DNA of 64,000 bases, taken from assembly GCA_000697665.1 (NCBI GenBank), contig KL197709.1, positions 1,549,791 to 1,613,790 on the forward strand. The letters run 5' to 3'. Positions 1-10,269 of the stretch are shown in pieces. The position numbers and the translations under genes are program-made. A model generated the notes under the pieces. The model was not told the origin of the DNA and did not search any database. It saw only the letters and a program-made list of their open reading frames with translations. Position 1 is the stretch's first letter. Every line of letters starts with the position of its first letter. Source of the stretch: Jaapia argillacea MUCL 33604 (lineage: Eukaryota > Basidiomycota > Agaricomycetes > Jaapiales > Jaapiaceae).

Positions 1-1234
1 TATTCTTCTTTCCCTTGACTGCTGAAGCATAGTATACATCATCATCGTCATCACCGTCGGGGATCGCACCGACGGTAGGTTGTGAGTCCACCTTTCTTCG
101 CTTAGCATTCCGAACAGAGTAGTCCTGCTCGACTGGCGTATGGCGTGTTTGTTCAGAGTATAATTCTTCAATCATAGAAAGTCCGATGCCAAGGATAACG
201 CCCTGCAAATTCGAGCAATGAAACAAGGGATCATCGTCTAGAACAGACGGTCGTTTGCTGGTTTCCGCGTTTATCGATTCACCGCAAGCAAGACAGAAGT
301 CTTTGGAGCAGCGTTGACACGTTTGCAGGACAATCTTGCTCAATCGCGCAGTGAATTTCGCGAAGTCCAACTCCTGCTGACAGAGTTAGCGTGGGCCACA
401 GGCAAGGGAGATGGAGACGACTCGCGGGCATGGCGAAAAAATCACTCTTCTTTCTTCGAACAGAGGCACCACATCCATGAGGGCAAGGACATTCTCCGTC
501 GCTGAGTTGCGAATAGAGGCTGAATAGAAAGCTCTGCTCCCCACCTTCTGGGCATCCCTTCATCCACTCTCCTTGCGACATGATCTTAGCCCGGCAATTC
601 CACTCTGGGATGAATAGTGAAATTGGTTCTTCCTCCACTTCAATAACTTCCTCGCGGCGATCCTTGGAGAAAAATATTCCTACGCAACTGTCAGAGAGAC
701 GTTTGAAGACCTGAAAGCCAACTCACCGGAGTATGGGTCGACATCGGCGGCAGCGTTTCCAGGGTCTGCTTTGAAATCATCATCTGAATCATAATCAACG
801 TAGTCGCCCTCTACAGCAAGCTGAGTCAGTGACATGGTATGAATGTGGGAGGCGCTTGCCAACCGTCATCATCGTCTAGGATCTCCTCGTCCTCGTCCTG
901 ATCCTCGTCCGGCGTCTAGGAAAAGTCTGGTCTCATAGCATGAAATAATGGACCTTGCCATTCACGTACTGTCATCCGATGAGCTGGGCTCGATGTTGTT
1001 TGCTGCAGTCGCGCCACAGGATCCGCTTCTTGGGGGTCTTCATCCATGACATGGTCAAACTTGCCTTCAAATATGCGTTCGGCAGCCTGCATAACATCCC
1101 GGTACTGCTTTAAAGCAGCACGCGCCTGAGCAGTCGTCGCGCCCTAATCGTCATAGAATTCGTTCAACGTCGATACCAGGCATAGTGTCGCCACACCATA
1201 CCATTTCAACGAGCTGCTGAATCTCTCCCTCCAT
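1..1234 (-). CDS. UBA and zinc-binding ubiquitin-pathway protein, N-terminal part (partial)
   Basis: The gene continues past the left edge. The chosen start is the ATG at 1234, which opens MEGEIQQLVEM. A GT-AG intron with a CTATGAC branch follows, and the frame resumes as GATTAQARAALKQYRDVM, giving a clear UBA domain. Downstream come an acidic stretch (near 780-830), an intron in 682-722, and a conserved block containing EEPISLFIPEW and a CPCPHGCG cysteine pair. A second cysteine cluster (CQRCSKDFCLACGES, near 270-330) resembles an IBR-type zinc site. This order resembles large fungal proteins that end in an E2 or PARP-like catalytic domain, which would lie outside the window, so the final activity is inference. 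The splice donor near 430-470 could not be placed in frame. Other exons upstream of 1234 are possible. Confidence 0.6.
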
Positions 1235-1768
1235 TTCGGTAACTCTTGCTTTTGGTGAGCTGGGATGAGCACAACCAACGTAGCACAGATGATATGGTGT
1301 GATGACAGTGGCACTCAGCGCTGATACCTTCCGAATGTCGATCTGATGAGGAGAGTACTTCACCTTTGGTGGCCGAGATCAGACCAAAGAAAGAACCGAA
1401 GGTGCTTCAAAGTGGTCGCCGACACTAATTTTACGTAACTGAACAATCAGGTTCGGTAAGTACATGTCACTGACATTCTTCGGGAAGTATGTAATGGGAG
1501 GCAAATGAAGAGCAAGTGTAGTTGTAATTCAAGCAGCTGCAAGACAGAAAGAGAGCGCCAAAGTAAGCCGATCCCAGCAGGCAAGATGTGGGGAGACATT
1601 GGACCGAGAACACGAAGAGGAACCCAAAGGTATCGATGAATAAAAGAGTCCAAAAGCAAAACAGAATAGAAAAGTAACAAGATGCGGTAAAGTACAATAT
1701 CGAAGCGACACATACACCTCTCATATATCGGCATCCATCGTTTCACCCAATCATGACAATTGTCCAGA
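1235..1768. other. intergenic, tandem minus-strand genes
   Basis: This stretch separates the stop of the OPY2-like gene from the UBA gene start. It should hold the OPY2 3' UTR and the promoter of the UBA gene. Short ORFs here have no recognisable motifs, and I see no repeat or RNA gene. Confidence 0.5.
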
Positions 1769-3769
1769 TCAACCTCTGGCGGAAGGCGAGAAGCTGTCCC
1801 TATCCTGATCAAAGTTGAGAGGATATGACGACAGATCACTGGTCAACGCAAGGGTGTCGAGGCTTGCACGCTGACGACCAGGGTAGGATGACGGAGGCCC
1901 GCCGGCCAGATCTTGTCCAGTGGACTGGATGTGGAATGGGAAGGAGCCCAAACCAGTCGAAGCTGTCGAGGATTGAGAAACCGTTGACAATCCTAGGGTG
2001 CGTCGATTGGGAGGGGCTGGTAAAGGAGAGTCACAATCACGGGATGACGGTGCTCCACTGTGAACTTGGGGTGCCAAAGGGGAATGAGGGGGTGTTCGAG
2101 CGGGTCTATCTGAGATGGGGGATGGGGGAACGAAAGGGAAGGATTCGAGGATGGAGTCCGCACGAGTGGATGCTCTGGACAACACGGAGGAACCGGACAC
2201 TCTTCTCGTCAACTCAACCCCTTGTGCCCGAGCATGCGCCTGCGCCTGGGAGAGAGCTAATTTTTGTTGCTCTTCGAAGGCGCCAGCGCCGTTCCTTTGT
2301 GGAGAGACCAGCCGTCCACTCGTCATCCGATACATTATCTTTGGGGATGCTAGACCGGCACTACTTGGCGCAGCGGGCTCGGTATATGAGGGGCTCAATT
2401 GACCGAACCCAACCTGAACCCTTGTGGCACTTCCTATGTCGGCGATTATTGACCCCGCCTGGGTGCCTACGCTCACAGGTCTCGGCTTACCCCATGAACC
2501 ATGGGGGTCTCTGGAATCCCAATCGTTCCCGGTAGTGGAAGGTGGATAAGATGCGCCGAATGTGGCGACAGAAGCCGATGGTGATGCGCGACTACTCTTT
2601 GGATGAGGCGAATGCTCATCACCGAAGGGGTCGCTGCGGATACTCAGATCCCGATCCTCCTCCACTTCTGAGACGACATCAGAAGGACCAAATGAGGTTG
2701 TGGCCAGGGGCGATCTGATGGACGGTCGAGACACGGATGACCCGGAAGGGGGCTGGAGACTAATTGCGCTGGTAGGCGTTGTAGGTATCGACCCCGTAGA
2801 GCCGGGTGCTTGGACGACTTCAGCTCGGACAACACCCAGAACCTGTCTAACGGCCCCTTGTGTGGGTGTGACGATCGTAGGTGCTTCGTTGAGAAAGTCG
2901 CTAGCGTAGGTGAAGCTGGACATATAAGAATTCCGATTGGCCCCCGTGGCACCAGAACGCTGAGACAAACCATCTTGAGATGTGAGTCGAAGTGAATCGG
3001 CGGAAACATTGACGTGCTCGAGATTGAGGTTGAGTTCCGGTGAGCGATTGGGACGAACAGGACTCAGGGGCCCATGCTGGCCCGAATGGCCATGAGTAAG
3101 ATGATGAGGTGACCCAGGTGTCACCAAGGCGATGGGGATGACGTTTGTCGATTGTGAACCAGTCGAAGTTGTTTGGATAGAATGGGTATCCTGGAACGGA
3201 TCAGATTGAACCGACCCACGGATGGAATAGTAGGGTGAAGAACCCGGAACTGCGGTAGCTCCATGCAGCTCGGGGTCGACATTAATTGTGGTGATTGATT
3301 GGGGCGAGTACACGCGTACAGTACCGGATTGACGGTGCACAGATGGAGGTTTTTCATTTGGATCCGGCCTGTTAAGAACGGCCTCTGCTGGAGCAGGTGT
3401 ATCCTTAACCTCATTGTCCAGAGACGACTGCCTAGCTTTTCGCATGCGTCGACGATACCAGACAAATAGCCCGATACCCAATGCAAAGAAAAGTAGAGAC
3501 CCGATAACCGCGCCAGCCAAGGCTCCTGAGCTCGGACCGCTCGAGCTCGTGGATCCAGTACCGCTCCCATTATCGAGGGGAGCGCACTTGAAGGAACTAC
3601 AAGTATTGCAACTCCTAGTGCACTCAGGTCAAATGGTGCTACGAGATCAGCGAGGAAATACACACCTATTGATCTGGAAGCACTGCTGGTTCGCCGGACA
3701 GTCACATGGAGGTGGATCTGGACAAGTGATACAAGCTTGAGACTGCCTTGGTAGGAGTATATGGTCCAT
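1769..3769 (-). CDS. OPY2: OPY2-like single-pass membrane anchor protein
   Basis: There are two exons (3769-3666 and 3614-1769, 51-nt intron), giving 649 residues in one frame. The N-terminus is a short cysteine-rich ectodomain in which CITCPDPPPCDCPANQQC is followed by SCNTCSSFKC. This spacing matches the Opy2 family domain and becomes visible only after splicing. A TM helix (AGAVIGSLLFFALGIGLFVWY) is followed by a basic stop-transfer RRRMRKAR and a long Ser/Pro-rich cytosolic tail. In yeast, Opy2 anchors Ste50 and the MAPKKK Ste11 at the plasma membrane in the HOG osmostress pathway. The same role here is inference. No cleavable signal peptide is obvious before the cysteine domain. It is divergent from the CAF16-like gene. 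Confidence 0.8.
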
Positions 3770-4123
3770 GGTAACGACAAGAAGTGAAGGAGTGTGGGGG
3801 ATCTAGAATATGAGAAATAACGCGCCCAACAGGGGCCAGCTACCCTAGAAAGGCCACCAATGTGTGAAGGTCGAAGGATTAGGCGACTTTGAGGGGAAAC
3901 GAACACTGGCCACGGCGACGACAACGACAACGACGATGAAGCCAAACCAGACTCACGATGTGCCCGAAACAGCCCAGAGCCCGCGGGAATATCCCCACGA
4001 TATGCCGTTCAGTTTTGAAACGGCCGCCGGCCTGACCCCTTGGGTTTTCTCCAAACTTTATCTCGCGACACGCAGAGCCTCCCATCACCGTCCTAGACTA
4101 GCTTGCAATCGACTACTGGAGTC
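3770..4123. promoter_or_regulatory. divergent promoter region OPY2 / CAF16
   Basis: These 354 bp lie between two divergent start codons and must carry both promoters. A short CGACGA/CAACGA-rich simple tract lies near 3912-3940. I found no TATA box placed convincingly for either gene. Confidence 0.5.
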
Positions 4124-5331
4124 ATGGATGAAGTTTCTGTTACCAAGTTGACTTTTAGTCACGGACCGGGCGTGGCACCGTCTTTGGTCGATATCTCGCT
4201 GAACTTACCGACTGGTTCGCGAACTATTCTCATAGGTGCCAACGGAGGTTAGTGGAGAATATGTCGTAGGTACTATGTAGACGGATTGGTTCAATTCACA
4301 CTCATCTTTGCTTGGTTATCACCTCTTATCAGCTGGAAAGTCTACTCTCTTGCAGATATTGGCCGGCAAACGACTTATCACCGCCAACGGAGCTGACGTC
4401 CGCATCAAGGGAAAGGATGTGTTCCGCGAATATCCCCACGGCGTCACCTTCCTTGGAACCGAGTGGTATGATTACATTTCCTCTTCCCCCAAGAATGCAT
4501 CATTAAGAGCCTCTGCGTCAAGGGCCATGAATCCTGTTGTTCGAGGCGACATTGTCGTGTCCCAGTTTCTCGACTCCGTCGGAGGTTATAGGTACAAGGA
4601 ACGAAGAGATCGCCTCCTTGACATCCTCGACGTCGATCTCGATTGGCATATGCATGCGATTTCGGACGGCGAAAGACGTAGAGTTCAACTCGTGATGGGT
4701 CTGATGCAAGCATTCGATGTACTCCTTCTGGACGAGGTGCGTGTCTACCAATTTTCTGGCTCACCTTTCCCTGACACTGCGTTTTTCCGCCTTTAGGTCA
4801 CTGTAGACCTCGATGTACTGGTTCGAGACGATTTGCTCAAATTCCTCAAAGAGGATAGTGAAAGCCGCGGGGCGACCATTATCTGTACATCTCCACCTTG
4901 ACTTCTACCAGTTTCGTTTGCTAATGCGAACCTATAGATGCCACTCACATTTACGATGGATTGAATGACTTCCCAACCCACATCGCCCATATGCGTCTTG
5001 GTGCTTTTGTTACTCAACCAACTCCGTGGTCATCGAGTCATGCCACCGCCGTCGCTACTTTCGGAGCCAGGACGTTATACGATGTTGCCCTCCAATGGTT
5101 GAAAGATGACCGCGATTTCCGCCGAAATCTGGAGAAGTCGGGTAGAAAGGCTAGAGGGGCTCGAATAGATGTGAGTCATATTGTTGCCTGGTTTCTTTGT
5201 CTGCCGCTCAGTCTCCATTTTCAGGTTGTCCCGTCGGACTCGGAGACGTTCTACAAGAAGTAAGTGTACTTTTATTGTGTCTAATGGCTGATACCTAACT
5301 TTCTGAAATAAGATATGATTATGCGCATTGA
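4124..5331 (+). CDS. CAF16: CAF16-like ABC ATPase (Ccr4-Not associated)
   Basis: Six exons (4124-4247, 4333-4736, 4797-4884, 4938-5170, 5225-5259, 5313-5331) give 300 residues. It is a stand-alone ABC ATPase without membrane segments. The Walker A motif GANGAGKST is built across intron 1, a signature-like SDGERRRVQL lies near residue 170, and Walker B LLLDE is followed by VTVDLD. The conserved C-terminal block TLYDVALQWLKDDR and the terminal KKYDYAH are typical of Caf16. The last two short exons were chosen because they restore that C-terminus; reading through instead stops at 5263. In yeast, Caf16 binds the Ccr4-Not complex and links it to transcription. The fungal and plant family is non-membrane. 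Function here is by homology. Confidence 0.85.
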
Positions 5332-5709
5332 TCACCTGGACATGAGCTCAACCTCTCGCCCATTTTGTATTGCTTCTCTTTCAAGATCCTGGAGGCATCC
5401 TCGATTTGTTTCAACAGCAATATTTGTATCCAATAGCCGCAGCCTCCGAATCGCACACTGTTGTACTCAACCATCCAACCATCTTTCCCTACACATTATA
5501 GGCTTCCATTCTTTGAAGCATCATAAATAACTGGCTTCGCATTTACAATCGCAACAATGAGTTTCGCAGTGTTGTCAGAACATAACTGTGTCATACCTCT
5601 GCGATGTGTCGAGATAGATAGATAGATAGATAGATAGGTAGATACGCGGCGTGGTCCCGTTGAAGAACTGCCGGTTTGTGTGGAAGCGCCCAGGCTCAGG
5701 AGCTAACCA
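5332..5709. other. intergenic, CAF16 3' flank
   Basis: This is non-coding sequence between the CAF16 stop and the first palindromic element. Its one feature is a GATA-type microsatellite at 5613-5644. Confidence 0.5.
5613..5644. repeat. (GATA)n microsatellite
   Basis: Seven to eight GATA units in tandem, with one GGTA interruption near the 3' end. It lies in the 3' flank of the CAF16-like gene, about 70 bp before the first palindromic element. Confidence 0.9.
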
Positions 5710-6351
5710 CACCTTAAACAGACCCGGCTGTAAAATGGTAGAATATCCTGAACATGATCCTTACCATTGCCTCAATTTGTCGAGCGGTTTGGGGTGGGAA
5801 TACAGTCGACAGCTAAGTCAAAATGTGATAACAGGTTCGACGAGACCCCATAGCCGATGCTCAAACTCTGAATTTGTCACAACCGACCAAATTTAGAATT
5901 TAGCGCTCAGATAAGTGGCTTGGCATATTCCAACACAAATGCAAAGTATTGTCACAGCAGCATAGACAAAGCAAATGCTGATCTTTTTGTTTACCTTTGC
6001 TGTGGTTGCATACCCTTCGTAACCATGACAACACACTGAAGAATAGGATATGCGGCTGCAGCAAAGGTAAACAAAAAGATCAGCTTTCACTTTGTCTATG
6101 CGACGGTGACAATACTTTGCATTTGTGTCGGAATATGCCAAGCCACTTATTCGTGCACCAAATTCCAAATTTGGTCCATTGTGGCAAATTGAGAGTTCGA
6201 GCATTGGCTGTGGGGTCTCGCCAAACCCGTTATCACATTTTGACCAAGTTGTCGACTTTATTCCCACCCCAAATCCCTCAACAAATTGAGGCAATGGTAA
6301 GGATCATATTCAGGATATTCTAACATCTCACAGTCGGGTCTGTTTAAGGTG
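5710..6351. mobile_element. palindromic foldback MITE, copy 1 (642 bp)
   Basis: The whole element is an inverted repeat with arms of about 300 bp around a central spacer at roughly 6001-6060; bases 5991-6000 pair exactly with 6061-6070. By eye the arms are about 86-88% identical. The ends read CACCTTAAACAGACCCG and its reverse complement. CCA stands just outside both ends, suggesting a 3-bp target-site duplication. Nothing inside encodes a protein: long ORFs here are translations of the palindrome. The 3-bp duplication and CACC end suggest a non-autonomous element of the CACTA/CMC type, but this is a guess. Copy 2 has the same length and related ends. Confidence 0.85.
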
Positions 6352-6405
6352 CCACACACCACAGGTGAACACTGCAAACAACATGGCCACCTTTCTAACC
6401 GTAGA
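6352..6405. other. 54-bp spacer between two palindromic elements
   Basis: Unique sequence separates the two elements. It begins CCACACACC and ends CCGTAGA. Each putative 3-bp target-site copy (CCA, AGA) lies at an edge. Confidence 0.6.
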
Positions 6406-7047
6406 CACCGTAAACAGAACCGACTTTGTCACGGTGGCAAATCCTCAATGTGAGACACCACATTGCCTCCATAAGTTGTAGAGCATGTCACGGTCACGCA
6501 GCCATCACGGAGTTTAAGTGCAGCCACAACTTTGTGAAGGGAGCAAACTTTATGCACAAATTCTAAGTTTATCGACTAGCCCAAATATAGAATGTGGGCT
6601 TTGGATAAGTGACCGAAATAAATGCAAGGCAACAAGGTAATATATTTTCTTGTCGCAAAAGTACACTTTGCAACGAGCCCTTTCTTTTTCTTTGTGGTGG
6701 GCACATACCCGCGGTAAACACTGTTTTGGGGTGGTTACCAGAGTATGTGCCCACCACAAAGGAAAAGAAAGGGCTCATAGCAAGGCGCACTTTTTGTGAC
6801 AAGAAAATATATTATCTTGTTGCCTTGCATTTATTTCGATCACTTATCCAAAGCCCACATTCTATATTTGGGCTAGTCGATAAAGTTAGAATTTGTGCCT
6901 AAAGTTTGCTCCCTTCACAAAGCTGTGGCTGCACTTAAACTCCGTGATGGCTGCGTGACTGCGACATGCTCTTGCAACTTATGGGGGCAATGTGGCGTCT
7001 CGCATTGAGGATTTGCCACCGTCACAAAGTCGGTTCTGTTTACGGTG
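6406..7047. mobile_element. palindromic foldback MITE, copy 2 (642 bp)
   Basis: A second full-length inverted repeat of exactly the same length as copy 1. The ends read CACCGTAAACAGAACCG and its reverse complement; bases 6701-6708 pair with 6743-6750 at the centre. The arms look about 93% identical, higher than in copy 1, so this copy seems younger. AGA flanks both ends (3-bp duplication). It shares the terminal CACC(T/G)TAAACAGA(C/A)CCG, an internal CCAAAT.TAGAAT followed by GATAAGTG, and a central CATACCC with copy 1, while other parts differ strongly. The right end is only 136 bp from the start codon of the AIR1/2 gene. Confidence 0.87.
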
Positions 7048-7183
7048 AGATCCACGGACGTCCCACCAGCAGCCAGAAGACAGACCATCACTCAGCCTCG
7101 AGCGTCGTCGGCAATGGCCGAATAAGGAAGCAAGACCTGAAAGTTGTTTCGCCACCGTCATCCAACTGGCAGCATACATTTTC
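7048..7183 (+). promoter_or_regulatory. AIR1/2 core promoter and 5' UTR
   Basis: Only 136 bp separate the right end of palindromic copy 2 from the ATG. The transcription start of the AIR1/2 gene must lie here or inside the element, so the element may supply promoter sequence. Confidence 0.45.
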
Positions 7184-9089
7184 ATGGCTCCTGAAATACT
7201 CGATCTGACGGCCAGCTCATCTCCCTGCATCGCAGTCATAGATCTCGATGCTGATGAGGGAACCATCACCCCTACCGGCAGCACAAAGCGCAAAGGATCT
7301 GGGAAGGAGGTGCCCAAGAAGAGGTCGAAGAAAAACAAGCAGAACAAGACTACCGGAGATGACGGAGAGGTGTTGGAGACATCCAGAGAGCAGTCGGCTG
7401 ACAGGGAAGACACTTCTCCGCTCTTCTTTGTCGATGTAGAACCTGCAGTGATACCGGGGGATGTGGCGGTAGAGGGCAAGAGCATTCAACCCCTCGTGTT
7501 GGAAACCGAGGAGACGTCCAGGTCTGAGCCAACTGGGAAGATTCTTCTTCCTGCCCACGTCTCGCTCTACGGAGAAGGGGTTGTGCCCATTGAAATCATC
7601 CCTTCCCTGGATCCAGCATCAGACGACGAGGATTATATCGAGTACCTCGACTATGATGACCGCAAGGTACGTTATGTATTCTATTTCTTTTTCACCAGCC
7701 TTCATATCTGGATACCCAGGCCCCAGGCATGTTGCGGTACTTTGAAGACCAGGCTGAAGAAGCGAAACAGACTAAAGTTGTCTGTAAGCATTGTGGAGCA
7801 GAAGGTGAACACAAGACAAAAGAGTGTCCTGTGCAAATAGTATGTCCTTTCCGAAACAGGTGTTGATGCGGTGCTTATGGCGAACGACAACCAGTGCCTT
7901 ACTTGTGGAGCCCGTGATGAACATTCAACTCGCAGTTGTCCCATTAGTAAGACGTGTTACTCCTGTGGAATGAAAGGCCATCTCAATAGGGTGTGTTCTC
8001 CTTCCCACTCTTGTCATACTGTCTCTTCAACACATCTCAGACTAGACCTGCCCAAATCGACAATCCCTTCGCCATAATGGTGACGTTGGGAATTATGATG
8101 ATTGCGACAGATGCGGTTCGTCTCGCCATAACACCAATGTTTGTTGCATCATCTTGTCTGGAGTATAATCAGTAGCTAATGCTCCAGCTTAGGAATGCCC
8201 CACATTCTGGCGCATATACGACTACGTGGCCGATCAAGACCGCGATGCGATTTTGACATTGAGGCGCACCAAACGGAAGTTAGGCATTGGAAATGGTGGC
8301 GAGGGCTACATTGCTACAGACGAGTGGTGCTATAACTGTGGCGAATGTGGTCACTGGGGAGACGTGCGTTTTGCCTGGACCTGACATGGAGAGTCAACTA
8401 ACGGACCTCTCTTCCAGGATTGTCATATGTTGCCACATCCATACGATTGCCCTAAGGAACCGTCCGCGTTCAGCTCACACAACACCATGTCGGGCCCGTT
8501 CTTTGACACGTCTCAGGACGCTTCCTCGTCACGAAGAGAACCTAGAGACTGGGAGTCTAACAACAACAAACTGCCTGATGGATGGGGTTTCGACGCGCCT
8601 ATGAATGTTGGAAAGGAGGGGAAGAAGAAGAGCAGAACACGTATGGAAGACCGGGCGAAGGTGCAGCAGGAAGAGGATGACGATCCTGATGATTGGTTTG
8701 GGAATGCACAAAATGTCAAGAATCGGGGCATGCTTCCGGGCCCATCTCGGAGTCGTGACAGAGTCAACACGACAGCTCCCAATTCCAAGAGGCCGAACTT
8801 TAACTTCAAGAAAGAACGTGGACGTGACGACAGGTCAACTGTTGCTGAGCCTCCTCACGGTGGGAGCTTGCTCAGTCGACTTCAAGACCCTCCAGGCCGT
8901 GCTCCAGACCGAGGTGACTATGGTGGATCTCGAGAAAGACCTTTGCAGGTTCGTGGAGCTGCGAAGAATCCATCGAATTCCCGGTCCCACGAACCTCCTT
9001 CGCGTAGAGCGGTTTCAGGTTCCGACCGAGACATGACAAGTCGGCGAGACGAGAGAGGCCCGAGATACAAGGGTGGTTATGCAAACTAA
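7184..9089 (+). CDS. AIR1: AIR1/AIR2-like CCHC zinc-knuckle protein (TRAMP complex)
   Basis: Six exons (7184-7666, 7720-7839, 7895-7990, 8046-8138, 8193-8363, 8418-9089) give 544 residues. Splicing assembles five zinc knuckles in a row: CKHCGAEGEHKTKECP, CLTCGARDEHSTRSCP, CYSCGMKGHLNRTCP, CDRCGSSRHNTNECP and CYNCGECGHWGDDC. Introns fall between or inside knuckles. The N-terminus is acidic with a basic nuclear-localisation-like KKRSKKNKQNK; the C-terminus is rich in Arg, Gly and Ser. In yeast, Air1/2 are the RNA-binding subunits of TRAMP, which adenylates nuclear RNA for exosome decay. The order and spacing of knuckles fit that family well. The palindromic element directly upstream may affect expression. 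Confidence 0.85.
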
Positions 9090-9295
9090 ATGTTTGATAT
9101 GCCTGCTTTCTTCTGGATATCATTATTATTCCGATCATCGATTTGTCTACCATGTGTGTTTGTTCCGCGTCCGCTGTATCTTACAAATATCATTGAATTG
9201 AGCATCCAGAGGCGGAAACCATAACCTCACCGAGCCAACCTTGCATCATGGATGCCACCAAATCTTAGAAAACGAAAGAACGCACGGCGACACAC

Positions 9296-10162
9296 ATGTC
9301 CGCGGAAATACCCTTCAGTCCAGTCGCCCGAACTGCAGTCTCCCTCGAGTATGCCTCCTTGCGACACAAAGGACATTGCCCGCTGGGCATGTATGTGACA
9401 CCCTCCACGGAGAACCTCCTGGTTTGGGACGCTGTTTTCTTCGTCCACCAAGGTGAGAAGCCAAAGGAAGCCAATCGCCCAGATGATCGTATCGAGACTC
9501 AGTCAATTTGCAGGTTATTACGCAGATGCTATTCTGAAGTTTCGGCTCCTTTTCCCCAACGAATATCCCGATCGCCAGCCTGCAGTGGAATTCGTCACCG
9601 ACATATTCCATCCGTTGATATCGCAGCAAGACGGTTCATTCTCTCTCTCTCCAAGATTCCGACCATGGAAGTATGTGGGCCACAGTGGCTCTGAACATTG
9701 AGGGGATGTTTGACTGATAGAATATAGACCCAAGGAGCATCACGTATTCGACGTACTCCATTGGATAAAGGCGTCCTTCAAGAAGCACGCGCTAGATGAG
9801 ATCAAGGAGGCGGATTGTTTGAACAAAGAGGCATTCCGGTTGGTTCCTCCTCCACATCTCACCCCGACGCCCGCTCACGCTCCGTTTCGCAGGTTGTGGG
9901 TGTACTTTCATGCGAGTAACACGTATGCCATCCTCACACTAAATAACATCACAGATACCACGATTCGACGTCTTCTTTTGCCGCCTTGGCAACACAGTCC
10001 TCAATGCTCTCTCAATCGTCATCAGCTTTATTTGATAGGGATCATCCCGCTAAGGGTGGGAAAGGTCATCATTCCCTGACCTTTCGCCAGTTGAAGCAGG
10101 AACAAATTGGCGCACTACGGTCGAACCTAGGACTCCAACAATGGGACGAAGATGCACTGTGA
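9296..10162 (+). CDS. FTS: FTS/AKTIP-like inactive E2 variant (UEV)
   Basis: Four exons (9296-9452, 9514-9670, 9728-9892, 9955-10162) give 228 residues. The UBC fold is recognisable: GMYVTPSTENLLVWDAVFFVHQG, YYADAILKFRLLFPNEYPDRQPAVEF, FHPLI and PKEHHVFDVLHWIKASF. No cysteine occurs at the catalytic position after FHPLI, so it is an E2 variant. The pattern matches Fused Toes (AKTIP), which with Hook and FHIP forms the adaptor linking dynein to early endosomes; Aspergillus FtsA is a known fungal case. The third intron could use donor GTTGTG (9893) or GTGGGT three bases on; both keep frame. The C-terminal ~70 residues are Ser-rich. Confidence 0.8.
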
Positions 10163-10269
10163 GGACAAGTGTAGTTGTCCCACCACTACTATTATGGATG
10201 GATAGATATTGATACAGATAGGATAGATATTATTGTCAACAACTTGTCTGTGATCTTCGGCGCCCGCAG

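Noticed and set aside
1825-2535. 236-codon plus-strand ORF opposite the OPY2-like gene
   Set aside because: Antisense shadow of the Ser/Pro-rich tail; composition is erratic and no motif is visible.
3121-3945. 274-codon minus-strand ORF overlapping the OPY2-like start
   Set aside because: It lies in another frame of the same exon and ignores the intron that creates the Opy2 cysteine domain.
5893-6902. Several ORFs of 70-130 codons on both strands
   Set aside because: They are translations of the arms of the two palindromes; mirrored ORFs encode the same peptide on both strands (for example VALHLFRSLIQSPHSIFGLVDK), which is expected of an inverted repeat, not of a gene.
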